In this document: positions 49,613 through 60,300 of the stretch, piece by piece | How the letters are laid out: every line of letters starts with the position of its first letter | How positions within the stretch are numbered: position 1 is the first letter of the stretch | Source of the DNA: Lepturacanthus savala | Taxonomy: Eukaryota > Chordata > Actinopteri > Scombriformes > Trichiuridae | Direction of reading: 5' to 3' | Length of the DNA: 64,000 nt | NCBI GenBank assembly: GCA_030544235.1 | Contig: CM060468.1 | Location: 3,788,758 to 3,852,757, forward strand | Program-made: the position numbers and the translations under genes | Notes under the pieces: generated by a model | Told to the model about the DNA's origin: nothing | Database searches by the model: none | Seen by the model: only the letters and a program-made list of their open reading frames with translations

Positions 49613-50945
49613 CCAACTACATCCTGTGATACGAAGCTTTAATCCTCCAACCAAACCTCCTCCTGCAAAGAAAAGTGAAACTTAAGATCATTTGAACTTT
49701 GTCACCACATCTGAAATGTTGAAGTTCAACGTGTTGAAGGTTCACAGAAACAGAAAGTGTTACTGTTCCCTCTGGATACCAGGCAGGTCTTAATATGAGG
49801 GAATCAGTTGGTGTGACCCTGATTATTAGTGATGAAGAAGGGGGATAAAGACGTGATTTCAGCTGGTACACTGCTGCAAGATGCCTCTAGCATTCCACGA
49901 CCCAGCCCATTCATGTGCATTCAGTCCTAAAGTGCATTAAATCTTAACAAGTGAAATTGTTCTTTGGCAGATAATTTAGCTCATTTCAATTTTTTTTCTA
50001 GATTTTGTTCAATTTAGTCTTGTTTTCTTGAAATAGCATAATTTTGGACTTTTCATCTCAATATTATTTCATATTATGGACCTTTTATCTCACAATTATG
50101 ACTTTTTAGCTCAAATTCTCCAAAAACCTTGGAAGGAATGAGAATTGTACAATACATTTACCCTGAAAAACAACATTTTTTGCAGTTTGAAGTGCAAAAC
50201 AGATTAAGATTGCCAATAAAACAAGTTTTATAGGCAGACTGGAGCCGAATATGGGGGCTGAGGACTCTGCTGCACAGGTCAGGGAGGTAATAGGCTCGCA
50301 AATAAAAAAAAAAACAGACTTTCCACAACCACTTACAAAGTTTAAAAGGTCATTAAAATCATTTGAGCCAGCTGTGAACAAAACAAGTGAGAGAGAGAGA
50401 GAGGCCTTCTTCTATCCTCTTTAAGGACGGTTATCTTTTTGTTTATGTGCCGGAGGACTAACCGCTCTCCATTCGCTTTGCACCATAAAACAGCTCTGGT
50501 TTGGCTGGATGAAATGTGGCTTCCAAGCAAAGAAATTCAGTTCCAATTTCTACGAAGCAGCAGCAGTAAATGTCCTCCCTGAGTTTCCTTCCCCACCACC
50601 GACAGTTCCCTCTGGTTACATTAAAAACACTAATGCACATATGTGCATCTATTTAGCTCCGAGAACATAAAGTAAGCCAAGTTGTTTTTAGTTCAGCACT
50701 TGTTGTAGATTATACCATGACCTGGATAAGTCCTCGCAGTTGCATTTCTCTGGTTCCAGCGTCTCCAGGTCCCTCCACTGATCATCTTCGCAGACAAAGA
50801 TTAATTAGTGTAATGAGGTGCAGCTGGGGAGGCAGCAGGAGGATGACGAGGGACTCAGCAACAGGTGTGTAGAGGCAGAGAGCTCACCGAGGACACCTGG
50901 TGGACAGGTGAGGAACAGCAGGTAGAAAACACAGGATAGACTCTA

Positions 50946-51112
50946 GAGCAGGGGTCTCCAACCCTGGTCCTAGAGAGATGCAACCAAGCAGATCCACACC
51001 TGATTCTACTAATGAAGGTCAATAGCGAGGGCTCTAGAGGTCGATCAGTAGAATCAGATGTGGAACTGCTTGTTTGGCTCTGCAGGACCAGAGTTGCTGA
51101 CCCCTGGTGTAG
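50946..51112. mobile_element. ~165-bp palindromic hAT MITE
   Basis: GCAGGGGTCTCCAACCCTGG at the left, with its inverse (CAGAGTTGCTGACCCCTGGT) at the right. The internal arms GATCCACACCTGATTCTACT and AGTAGAATCAGATGTGGAAC are inverted copies of each other. Confidence 0.88.
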
Positions 51113-51234
51113 TGAATGTGTGTAGTTTCATACAGTGCATCAGCTCCCTCTAGTGGCTGCTGGATGGAACTGAAGCTCTACTGTTACAGTAAGTGAGGAA
51201 ATGTGAGGAAGACAGAGACAGATGTTACATATCA

Positions 51235-51480
51235 GATATATACATTACAGTTCAAAAGATTTAGAACACACATTTTTATTGAAATTTAATCAGTTTCATT
51301 CCAATGAATACCTTATAGGTTTATTAGAGCCCTACATATATTATACTGTATATATGGCAGCAGAGAGTGTATTAATACTGTCCCATGTTTCAAAAACACT
51401 CAATCCACAGAGAAACATACACAGCCTGTATTCAGAGGCCTTAAAACAAGCAGTCATGACTTATGTGAAGTTGTGATGTC
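51235..51480. mobile_element. probable MITE fragment (ACAGTTCAAAAGATTTAGAACACAC)
   Basis: CATTACAGTTCAAAAGATTT plus AGAACACACATTTTTATTGA resembles the end of another common fish Tc1-related element. No second end was identified. Confidence 0.4.
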
Positions 51481-52771
51481 ACTACTATACAGTCACCACC
51501 AGCCATTTAAAGAGGAGGAGAAAGAAGCTTGAGAAAAGAAGTGTAAAACTATACTGAGATGATCTTTGCTACTTCAAATCTTGTTAAGGATGTTAAAATT
51601 CCAAATAAAAACAGGAAAGTGTAAAATATGAGACATTTAAATGGAATAAAAATAATCATTTAACTACCCAACGACCCAAAAAAGAGAGATAGACTTAGAC
51701 ATCCAGCTTTTCTGCAGTAATGGACTTAAAAAAAAGTGTGAAAAGTTGATCCAACCAAGTTTTGCTGGTTAATTAACCCAACGTGTGTATATCAGCATTG
51801 CATTCCCTCAACATATATGATAGTTATATCTTTTGCTGTTTAGTTTTAATTATTTCAACAACAGAAACTATATTCATTTTAAAAAATAAGTGAATTAGCG
51901 AAATGAATTGAACAGTTTTCTTATCGTCACATGAGTTTTTCCATGACTATTTTCTGACATATATGTCACCACAACTTGTTTTATATCAATGTATTCAAGA
52001 AATGTGGTAAGAGTGGGTTAAATTTAATATAGGACATGTTATTAAACCATTACCATTGTTAAATAGATTAAATTACCTGCCTCAAACCGACAGAAAATGC
52101 TGAAAACACTCAACAGACGTATCCACATAGAGGCGTTCAATAAACCATTAAAAGTCCATTCGGTGGTGGCAGAGGCAGCTAAACAGCAGGAAAGAAATGC
52201 ATTTAAAACACCTGCAGATGAGTGTGAACTGGGGTTGATGTAAAAAATCTACAAACCACCGATGAAGTAGTAAACGCCAAACTGGACGAGACAAATCCCC
52301 CGCCTGTCTGAAACGTGTTTGAGTTCATCCATCACCACCGAACATGATTTTCTCTTCTCAGCCACATTCACGCGGCTCCAAATGGACATTTACTCCCTCT
52401 TTGGTGTCAAAACTAGATTCAGACTCATTCATTTCTATTTAAATTTGCAGCTTTTCCTTTTACTACATCATTGGTCATTTTTATATGTATTAACTAGAGT
52501 CGAATATATATGGGAATTAACAGGAATATATTGGAATTAATGGGAATAAATTCAAAATTTACAAAATTGAAGGTTTGCTCTTAACATAGGGCTTTAATAT
52601 AATTAGGGAAGCATAATCTTTATTTAAAGGGATAGTTGTTCCCATCATCATGATTCCATGAGTCATAGCAGTAGGTGCTTTACCTTTTTTTTGTCATTAC
52701 AAGCCATTGACCATTACCAGGGAACTTAAATGTATTTGGGGAAATATATAGTAGCATAATCTTGGCTAAAA

Positions 52772-53225
52772 CAACCAGATTTAAAGGAATAGTTCAACAT
52801 TTTTGAAAATGCAGCCATCGTCATGATTGAGGCCTCCATCACATGCAGATGATTACTAATTTCCTGGAGGTTTTGAGCCCAAAGTCCAATACTTTCAAAT
52901 TGAATATTTCCAAAATCCCCCAGCTTAACCTTCCCATGGAAACTTTCTAGAAATTTACTGGACATTTTCCACCTTTTTGCAACCTCAGAAGTCACTGTAG
53001 TAGTATGTTCTGACATGATTTTCCTATGCATTGATCCACCTGTGTTTCCAACCTGCAGGTTGCTTACAATCCTGATGCAATAGCAGTAAGATGCAGTAAG
53101 CTCCCTCAGGATTTTCCTTCCATTGGGTCTTATTATAAGAAGCCAAGGTGTCCAGCAGCTCACCTTCACAATACACTGTGCAAACACACTTTGGGAGGAT
53201 TACATGGAAAAGGAATGATGTTTCC
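52772..53225. mobile_element. probable interspersed repeat (AAAGGAATAGTTCAACATTT start)
   Basis: TTTAAAGGAATAGTTCAACA is the well-known start of a teleost interspersed repeat. The 153-codon frame on the minus strand here lacks any recognisable domain and fits repeat sequence. Confidence 0.5.
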
Positions 53226-53768
53226 GTGAAGATAGGCCGGCAGTGTGCAAGCAACTGTGTGAAAATGTCATCTGAAAACCGAGTCCAGCTGACTGCGATA
53301 CCACAGCAGTGAGAGCAGGTTAAAGATAAGGAGATTCCCCCCCGAGGCTGAGCATGTCAGCAGGGAGAGGGAGCAGGGCTCCTAACAAGAGAGATAAGCT
53401 GATAAAGGCGGTTTAAGATGAAGGCCTGACTCCAGGTGAGGTTACACGGGCTGAATTACAGCGGTTTCTGCTGCAGCTTTATTGTGAAAAGCGCCGCTGA
53501 AGAAACAGCTGTGAGGAAATCACACGTTTCGAAAAAAGAGCAAAAGAATACGGGAACTTGCTTAAGCAAAGCTTGTAAACCAAGATGCGTTCAGGAGCTG
53601 TCCAGTTAGACCATGGTTTTATATTCATGTCTGGTGTTAAACAGGTGTTCAACAACAGATAAAGTGGATTAAAGCTCATTCACAGACACTGTTCTTCAGT
53701 GATCAGGGGCGAAAAGTTACTTTAAAGTACATTTACTCACAAACTTGTACTTTACTTCCCAAATCACT

Positions 53769-53986
53769 ACATTTTCATGGCTTATGTCATTTTTTATTGA
53801 CAAAAGTGACTTTTTTCTGGTAAAATCATTTTAATCCTGAGTTGAAAGGATCAGACTCTTATACCCTATAGGACAATGTCTGTTTTATTTTATTGTTTCA
53901 TCTAAGTTGAAGTTTTTTGCCCAAATCAGGATCAAATTCCTTGACTTGGGCAATTTAACAAGCTTTCATGAAGGCTTCACTCTATT
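53769..53986 (+). mobile_element. TCACTCTATT-type MITE, copy F (left end only)
   Basis: CTTATGTCATTTTTTATTGA, ATCCTGAGTTGAAAGGATCA and ACTTGGGCAATTTAACAAGC match the left end. It is cut off where copy G begins in the opposite orientation. Confidence 0.82.
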
Positions 53987-54818
53987 AAAATAGTGGCATA
54001 AGTCAATTATTCAAGTTTTTTTTCACAAAAAACTTTATCAAATACAGAGAATATTATATTTATTAATAATTTCAATCAAAAAGGTCTTCACAGTGGATGA
54101 CTGTGGACATACATAGAACTTTGTGATGTCACTTATGTAACATTAAAGAATAAAGTGATTTTAGGCCAATTTCTGAACATTCTAGTGTGACTTTATTCAA
54201 CTTTAAACCTGGTTTAAACTGTCCTTTCATTCCATAGTGAAACTCTAAACTTACATTAACCTGGAGTTAAATTAAACTAATATCAGCTCCTTTTTCATCA
54301 CTTTTCCAGCTTCTTCTTTGTCTGTTTTTATTGAACGTAACTCATCTCCAACGTCCAGTTTTGACGACTTTTTGAAACCTGAGATGTGGCGAATTCTCAA
54401 TGAAGTGATGACACATGTTTAATAGACTGAAGATCCTGGAACTTCCTTTATTTCTTTATAATTGGCTGCATATTTATTGATGTGCACAACACTGTATATT
54501 AAATTATTATTGAAGTATAACTTGTAAAACTTAGATTAAATTACTATAAAACAATATAGCCTAAAGCCTTTATCACTCACCAGTAGGAATTGATTCAAGA
54601 ATCATATTCAGAGCTTCTTCTGCATCATAGATTATTGATTCTTGAAGCAGAAAGCATTATAAAAGCTTGGTAAATTGCCCAGGTCAAGGAATTTTATCCT
54701 GACTTGGGCGAAAAAAACTTTGACTTATGCAAAAAACAAAGTAAAATGTCTATTGTCCATAAAGAGTTTTTTTTTCAACTCAGGATTAAAGTGATTTTAC
54801 CAGATGTGGCAGCACTTT
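53986..54818 (-). mobile_element. TCACTCTATT-type MITE, copy G (near full length, inverted)
   Basis: Begins CACTCTATTAAAATAGTGGC and ends near CCAGATGTGGCAGCACTTTT, collinear with copy B. With copy F it forms a ~1-kb palindrome-like arrangement, with arms of about 200 bp. Confidence 0.88.
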
Positions 54819-54965
54819 TACCCAAGTAAAAGATCCCAATACTTCACCCAGTAAAACACAGAGCAGCATTCTGAAAACCTCTGTGATGCAACAGTCCCAA
54901 ACTCCGTGGTTAGTCTGTAGCTAACCTGACCTGCACGTCTTTGCACTGAGAGAAGAAACCAGACA

Positions 54966-55001
<36 letters not shown>
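54966..55001. repeat. (CA)n microsatellite
   Basis: Uninterrupted ACACAC tract. Confidence 0.93.
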
Positions 55002-55002
<1 letters not shown>

Positions 55003-55199
55003 AATGCAAGACCAAACACAGGTGTGTGTGGCACAACGCTGATAGAGACGTCTCCAAATTGATTTATTTTTATGTGACGCTACATCACTGCAATAACATG
55101 AGTCTGCAACACGTCATGTCTACAAATGAAGGTTGAAATATAAAAGTACTCTGTGGCAGATGTTAAAACAAGATATTTAACCTGTTAAAATAAAAAAAA

Positions 55200-55690
55200 A
55201 GAAATTGATAAGGGTGCAGTGTTGACTTTTATTGATAAATTGCATAAGAAAATCCACCTCCAACACTAAATAAAGCATTTTTATCTGTAGTAAAACACAG
55301 TTTTACTGATACAGCATCAATATTTATCATCAATATCCACATTATCAATACAATAAGACAATAGTTTAATATAATATCAGTAGTAGGGCTGCAACTAACC
55401 ACTGTTTAGATATTTAATTTAGATTTGAGCTGTTTGTGTGATTTATTTTCCTGATTTGGGTCAGTTTAGTCTTGCTTTAAATAAAATATTTCTAACTGTA
55501 TTAAAACACATTTTTTTTTGCAATATTCTCCTATAATTGCTCTGTAACAGCAACACAAATTGATTCTTAATAATTTTATAGTCACCTCATATGTTGTGGA
55601 TTTCTATTGATACCAGATTTAAGTACATAACCTTTGTGGTTGTAGAAATATTCCATATTTATCATCATTTATAGCAGGAAAACTGAAAAA
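55200..55690 (+). mobile_element. dispersed repeat, AGGGCTGCAACTAACCACT family
   Basis: AAGGGTGCAGTGTTGACTTT, AGCATCAATATTTATCATCA and GTAGTAGGGCTGCAACTAAC match 10195-10690; part of the right half is deleted. Confidence 0.8.
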
Positions 55691-55709
55691 TAAGCCGGTT
55701 CTTAAGTGG

Positions 55710-55813
55710 TTAAAGCAGTGAGTCTCTGGTCTCTGCATCGTCAGTGGAGAAACTGATGCTCCTGGCTCCTGTGGCGTCAGACTGGCAGCTGCTGCATGTC
55801 AGCACGTCCTCCT
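55710..55813 (-). CDS. candidate orphan terminal exon (34 codons)
   Basis: The acceptor has a strong pyrimidine tract (ACAACTTTTTCTTCAG). It is followed by 33 open codons in phase 1 (EDVLTCSSCQSDATGARSIS, then FSTDDAETRDSLL) and a TAA. GC content is well above the flanks. No donor of the right phase was found upstream in the TRIM-MIF4G gene, whose last donor is phase 0, and the peptide is not one I recognise. It may be an alternative last exon, an exon relic or chance. Confidence 0.22.
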
Positions 55814-56099
55814 CTGAAGAAAAAGTTGTTTTTAACAAGTTTAAATTGTTCATTTCCAGTGGTGGAAAGTAATAAGAACTTTTACTCAAGTGCTGTCGCT
55901 GTGCACAGCTTTGAGGTGCTTTACATGAGTATTTCCATTTGCTGCTACTACAGAGACAAGTATTGTATGTTCTGCTCCACTTAGTTAACACAAATTAACA
56001 AGATCCGGAGTTAAAGACAGAAGAAAATACTCTGCTCTCTGTTGGCAAGTTTATTTCTATAGTGTATTTCAGCAACAACATTACAAGCATCAAGATAGA

Positions 56100-56690
56100 A
56101 TTTAAAAACAGTTGATTAAAAGGAGGAAAAAATAAAAAATGTAAAATTAAAATACAAGAAAAAATAAGAATAAAATCAGATTAAAAATCCCCAAAATTGA
56201 AAAAAAAAAACAGTTATACAATTAAAAACAGTTGATTGAAAGGGGGAAAATCTAAAATTTTTAATTAAAAAACAAGAAAATCTAAAAAATTGAAATGTTT
56301 TAACAGTAATGTAATTCAGATGCTTCACATAAAAAAATTAAAAGCAATCAAACAATTAAAAAAACAGTTGACTGACAGGGGAAAATCAACAATTTTAAAT
56401 TAAAAAACAAGAAAAATGAATTAAAATTAATTGAAAGAAAATTTTAATTAATAAGAAAAGGAAGAACAAATTTCTACAATTCAAAAAAGTGGAAAAATTT
56501 GAAATTAAAAAACAATAAAATTAATTTAAAACTTAAATTTAAAATTAAATTAAAAAATTCAAATAAAATTAAGATTAAAAATACAAAAAATTATTAAAAA
56601 CAAAACAAGAATAAAGATATTCAATTTATAAACAGCTGATTGAAAGGGGAAAAAATTTAAAATTAAAAAACAAGAACAAAGTTACAGTCG
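56100..56690. repeat. A-rich degenerate long-period tandem repeat
   Basis: ACAGTTGATTGAAAGGGGGAAAA-type blocks recur near 56109, 56229, 56364 and 56632 in A-rich (plus strand) DNA. Spacings of about 120, 135 and 268 suggest a degraded ~130-bp unit. Confidence 0.65.
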
Positions 56691-56922
56691 ACTGAAAACT
56701 ATTTGAGAAATGACATCAGCAACAGGCAGCAGCAAACAGAAAAGTCTAGACTAAATAGACTTCTGTCTATGTCCGTGGTACCGGAATGAAGCCGAAGTCC
56801 AGCAGAGAGCGGCTGGGTGAACCTGGTCTGGAATCCGGTCTGGAATCCGGTCTGGACTCTGGAGGAGGGTCGTGGTTTCCGAGACACCGGAGAAGAACAG
56901 AAAAGCGGCTCCGAGGCCTCGA

Positions 56923-56967
56923 TCAGAGCAGCTCAAACAGCCGCTGGGTTCTCATCTCCAGCCGATT
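56923..56967 (-). CDS. alternative last exon of TRIM-MIF4G (low confidence)
   Basis: Acceptor AATTTTCTACAG, then 14 codons in phase 0 (NRLEMRTQRLFELL) and TGA. It fits the phase of the GTAAAT donor at 57232, but the peptide has no eIF4G counterpart. Confidence 0.25.
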   Translation of the reverse strand, partial: NRLEMRTQRLFELL

Positions 56968-57014
56968 CTGTAGAAAATTATCAGAAATTAAAATTATCAG
57001 TAGAAAATGCCCTT

Positions 57015-57135
57015 CTGCACACTACTGTGGAAAAAGTTTGGAGTTACTTAGAAATGTCCTTATTTTTGCTAATGTGATAAATGACTATTCTAGCTGCACA
57101 TGTCTGGGTTTTTAGTGCAATATCTACATAGGTGT
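57015..57135. mobile_element. Tc1-type MITE fragment
   Basis: AAAGTTTGGAGTTACTTAGAAATGTCC (in part) and GCTAATGTGATAAATGACTA match 13930-14060 of the ATTCAAAAGTTTGGGGTCAC family. Confidence 0.75.
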
Positions 57136-57205
57136 ATTTAACTACTTGCAACTAACTGTAGTGAAGGTCCAGCCAGCCGGCATTCGAACCCTTTTCCCTC
57201 CACTA

Positions 57206-57337
57206 CTACATCCATGTGTGTTGCTGATTTACCCATTGACGTTCCACCATGTCCTGCAGCATGAAGCGGATCCTGGTGGACGTCTTCCTCTTCCTGATTA
57301 TCCCCCTCAATTGGTTGAAGTACGAGTCCATACGAGG
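57206..57337 (-). CDS. TRIM-MIF4G exon 4 (probable terminal exon)
   Basis: PRMDSYFNQLRGIIRKRKTS, TRIRFMLQDMVERQWVNQQH, TWM, TAG. Acceptor TCTTTTCAG, phase 0. The W-V pair still lines up with eIF4G1 (SNWVPRR), which favours reading through to the stop at 57206-57208. A GTAAAT donor after the Trp is the alternative. Confidence 0.88.
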   Translation of the reverse strand, partial: PRMDSYFNQLRGIIRKRKTSTRIRFMLQDMVERQWVNQQHTWM

Positions 57338-60300
57338 CTGAAAAGACACAGCATTTATTGGTAATACTGGGCTGTTCAAACTTTTCTTTTCACTCTTTAC
57401 CTCAATGCTACAACAAGTACTCATGTTCAGCACGGTCATAGCAAGGCAGGTTAATCAGAGAGAGTGGAAAAGCTCCTCCTTGTTTTAGAAAATGGTTGAC
57501 TGGCATGGTTTCCTTAAAGAAATCTGTTATATTCTCTTGACGCCCATCATAAAGCCGTTGACATTTGGAACCCTTCATTGAATACAGTAGTGTTCCAATG
57601 TGACTAAGCTGATTAACTCGGATTTTTATTCCTTTTTTTATTGCTACATGGCAAATAATTTACCAGTAGGTGCAGTAGATTCCCAGAAAACCAACAACAC
57701 TCAGCATTCCTGATATGCACGGTCTTAAGGCTGTGCAGTTGGGCAATTAGTTGATTCTACAACTAGTTGCACCTTTCAGCTATTATTCCACTCCAAGATC
57801 TTTTAACAACATTCCACAATCCATTTGCATTTCTTGGTTTTGCTTCAGAAACAGCAGTTTTGATGTCACATTGGATTAATGTCTGGACTGGCCACTCTAT
57901 AACCTTAGTTTTAATGGTTTGGAACCAGTATTTTGCACGTTTACTAGTGTGTTTGGGGTCGTCTTATTGAAACACCAATTTCACCTACTGGTAAATTGTT
58001 TGCCATCTAGCAATAAAAAATATAATAAAACCCTGGATTGAATTAGTCACATTGGAGTGCAATAAAGTTTAAACTTTATTGTATTGTGCTGTTTTTCTAT
58101 ATGTTCCACTGTAAACTTTAACCTCTTGGATCTGGCACCGTGAACTCTGTTTTACTCCTTACATTCCTATTAAGGACTCTGGATCAGTGCATGGACTGAC
58201 ATATGCAGAATTGTGTCTCTGTGTATTTTGCATGTGAGCTGCTATCAGTTCGTGTTGTCATTTTTTGTGATGTGTCTGTGCAGTTGTATTCTTTGTTCTA
58301 TATTAATGGGAAAATTAAGACGGATTCATTAGGTCATGCCGCTGCTGTACCGTGGCCTTCCCAACGTCTAGGTCCTTGCTGATGGTGGATAACAGCACAC
58401 ACAGGCACTCCAGGGACTCCTCGTTGTGGTTTTTGAGCAGCTTTACAATGCAGTCATGCATGATGACCTCTGTGAGCATCTTGAGCTTGAACAGTTCACC
58501 GATGAACTTGATATTACCCAGTGAGCGCCTCTTGGCCTGATCTTTGGAGTCTGATAGCTCCTTAAGCAGCTGCAGCTTCTCCTCCTCCTGTTGGAGGAAA
58601 TAACATCACATGAGAAGTGGAAGAAGAGGAGAACATTGCAGAGGAAGGCAGGTTGGCTTCCAGTAGATATCTGAATCGCTTCTTGCAGATCTCATACATA
58701 CCCCTGTAGCAGCCTCGATTTCTTTCTGCTTCTTCTCAAAGATCTCGTCGTCATCCTTGTCCTTCTCAAACTCCTTCTGGCATCGATTTAGTAGCAGCTT
58801 GCGGAAATTCACAAAGTTTCCCGGCTTATCTGTGGTTTGGACTTTAAGCTGAAAAGAGAAGAAAAAACCAATAGTTCAGGGTGCAGGGTCAAGGTAGTAT
58901 AGGCAGCTCCTCAGTTCTTCTTCAGAATCAACAGAAATAGCATTTTTTTAATGGGATTAAGGTTTGGGGATTTGGTTGGCCACTCCAGAACTTTAATTTT
59001 GTTGGTCTGAAACCAAGACGCTACTGGTTTACTGGTGTGTTTTGGGTTGTTGTCTGGTTGAAACACACATTTCAAGGACATTTCAGGAGCCTCTTCAGCA
59101 TAAGGCAACATGACCTCTTCAAATATTCTGATATAGGCAAACTGATCCATGATGCCTCGAAAGCAATAAATACGTCTAACACCATAGTAAAAGAAACATC
59201 CCCATATCATGATGCTTGCAGCACCATGCTACACTGTCTTCAGAGTGAACTGTGGCTTAAATTCAGTGTTTGGTTGTCTGACAAACTGTCAATTTCCTTT
59301 TCAAATATACAGTTCCATTACCGTGGAACTGTATATATCATATCTTATCACTGCCCAGCAGTGATAAGATACAATCTACATGTCTATATGGTATGTGGAG
59401 TCACTTACCCCCATAAGGCAGCGGCACATGTTGGCGTAGACCTCTGAAAAGACTGGTTCATAGATGGCCTTTTCAAAGGTGAGGTCTATGACTCCTTTCA
59501 ACCTCTCCTCAGTGTCAATAGTCAGTTCTGTCACCTGTTTCATTAGTTTTTGAAAATTTTTAGGGGTGATTTTGTTGAGGATGCTACGGACCCGTTTAAA
59601 CAGCTCCTGGGTTCCGGCCTCCTTTGAATGCTTTTCTGCACGGTCCCAAGTGGATTTCTTCACCGAGCGCTTCCACGCGTTCTTCGCCTTGTTCAGCTGA
59701 ACGTCTTCACCCAGTGAGGTGCTGCTGATGATTTTCGTCTCCATCGGTGGGATGTTGGCCCACGTGTCCCTCAGGGCTTCCTGTAGTTTATCTCTGAGCT
59801 CTGACACGGCTGCCGTCACGTCCTCAAAGAGTCTCTCAGGAGGGATCTTGATGCTGGATGTAGGTTCACTGAGTTGTGACAGTGAGGGATATCTGTGTAG
59901 AAACTGCTTGTGATCCTCTGTAAGTGAGAGCAGATTCAGTTCAGCGTCTTTTATCTTCAGCTCAGTGATCTCCTGCTGCAGCTTCTCCTGAATCTCTTTG
60001 ACTTCTTTTAGTTTGGTTTCTTGCTGGGACTTTATCTGCTGCTTTGCCTTGGTCCTTCGTTTCTGGATGAGACTGATCATCTCAGTGAAGTTCTTCTCAC
60101 TGTCATTCACCGCTTTATCAGCAGATTGATTGACAGCCTTCACCTCCTTTTGAAGCAGCTTCACGTCTTTCTCTCTGTCCTGGATCCTCTGCTGGATGTT
60201 CTGTCGACTCACCTCCAGCTCTTTCTGCCTCTCAGCTCTTTCTGCTGCAGCTGAGACCGTGTCGTGGCCTTTATGTTCATCCATAGGGCAGAGGTGACAG

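Larger units (their letters stand above)
48001..56922. other. intergenic region between alkaline phosphatase and the TRIM-MIF4G gene
   Basis: About 9 kb, mostly repeats (listed separately). No exon is convincing except the weak candidate at 55710-55813. 49.6-50.9 kb and 51.6-52.6 kb show nothing recognisable. Confidence 0.5.

Noticed and set aside
52726..53187. 153-codon minus-strand frame as a gene
   Set aside because: No domain, no splice context, and it overlaps a common teleost interspersed repeat.
56786..57115. 109-codon plus-strand frame with GLESGLESGLDSG repeats
   Set aside because: Short tandem CTGGAATCCGGT units explain the repeats; opposite to the TRIM-MIF4G gene and without support.
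57206..58848. MIF4G exons as part of a normal eif4g1 gene, with the TRIM as a separate neighbour
   Set aside because: The first part of the MIF4G domain is encoded in the same exon and frame as the RING and coiled coil, and no eIF4E-binding, MA3 or W2 exons were found.
58905..59330. Tc1 transposase as an active gene
   Set aside because: Only the C-terminal half is present, with a stop upstream and no intact terminal repeats.
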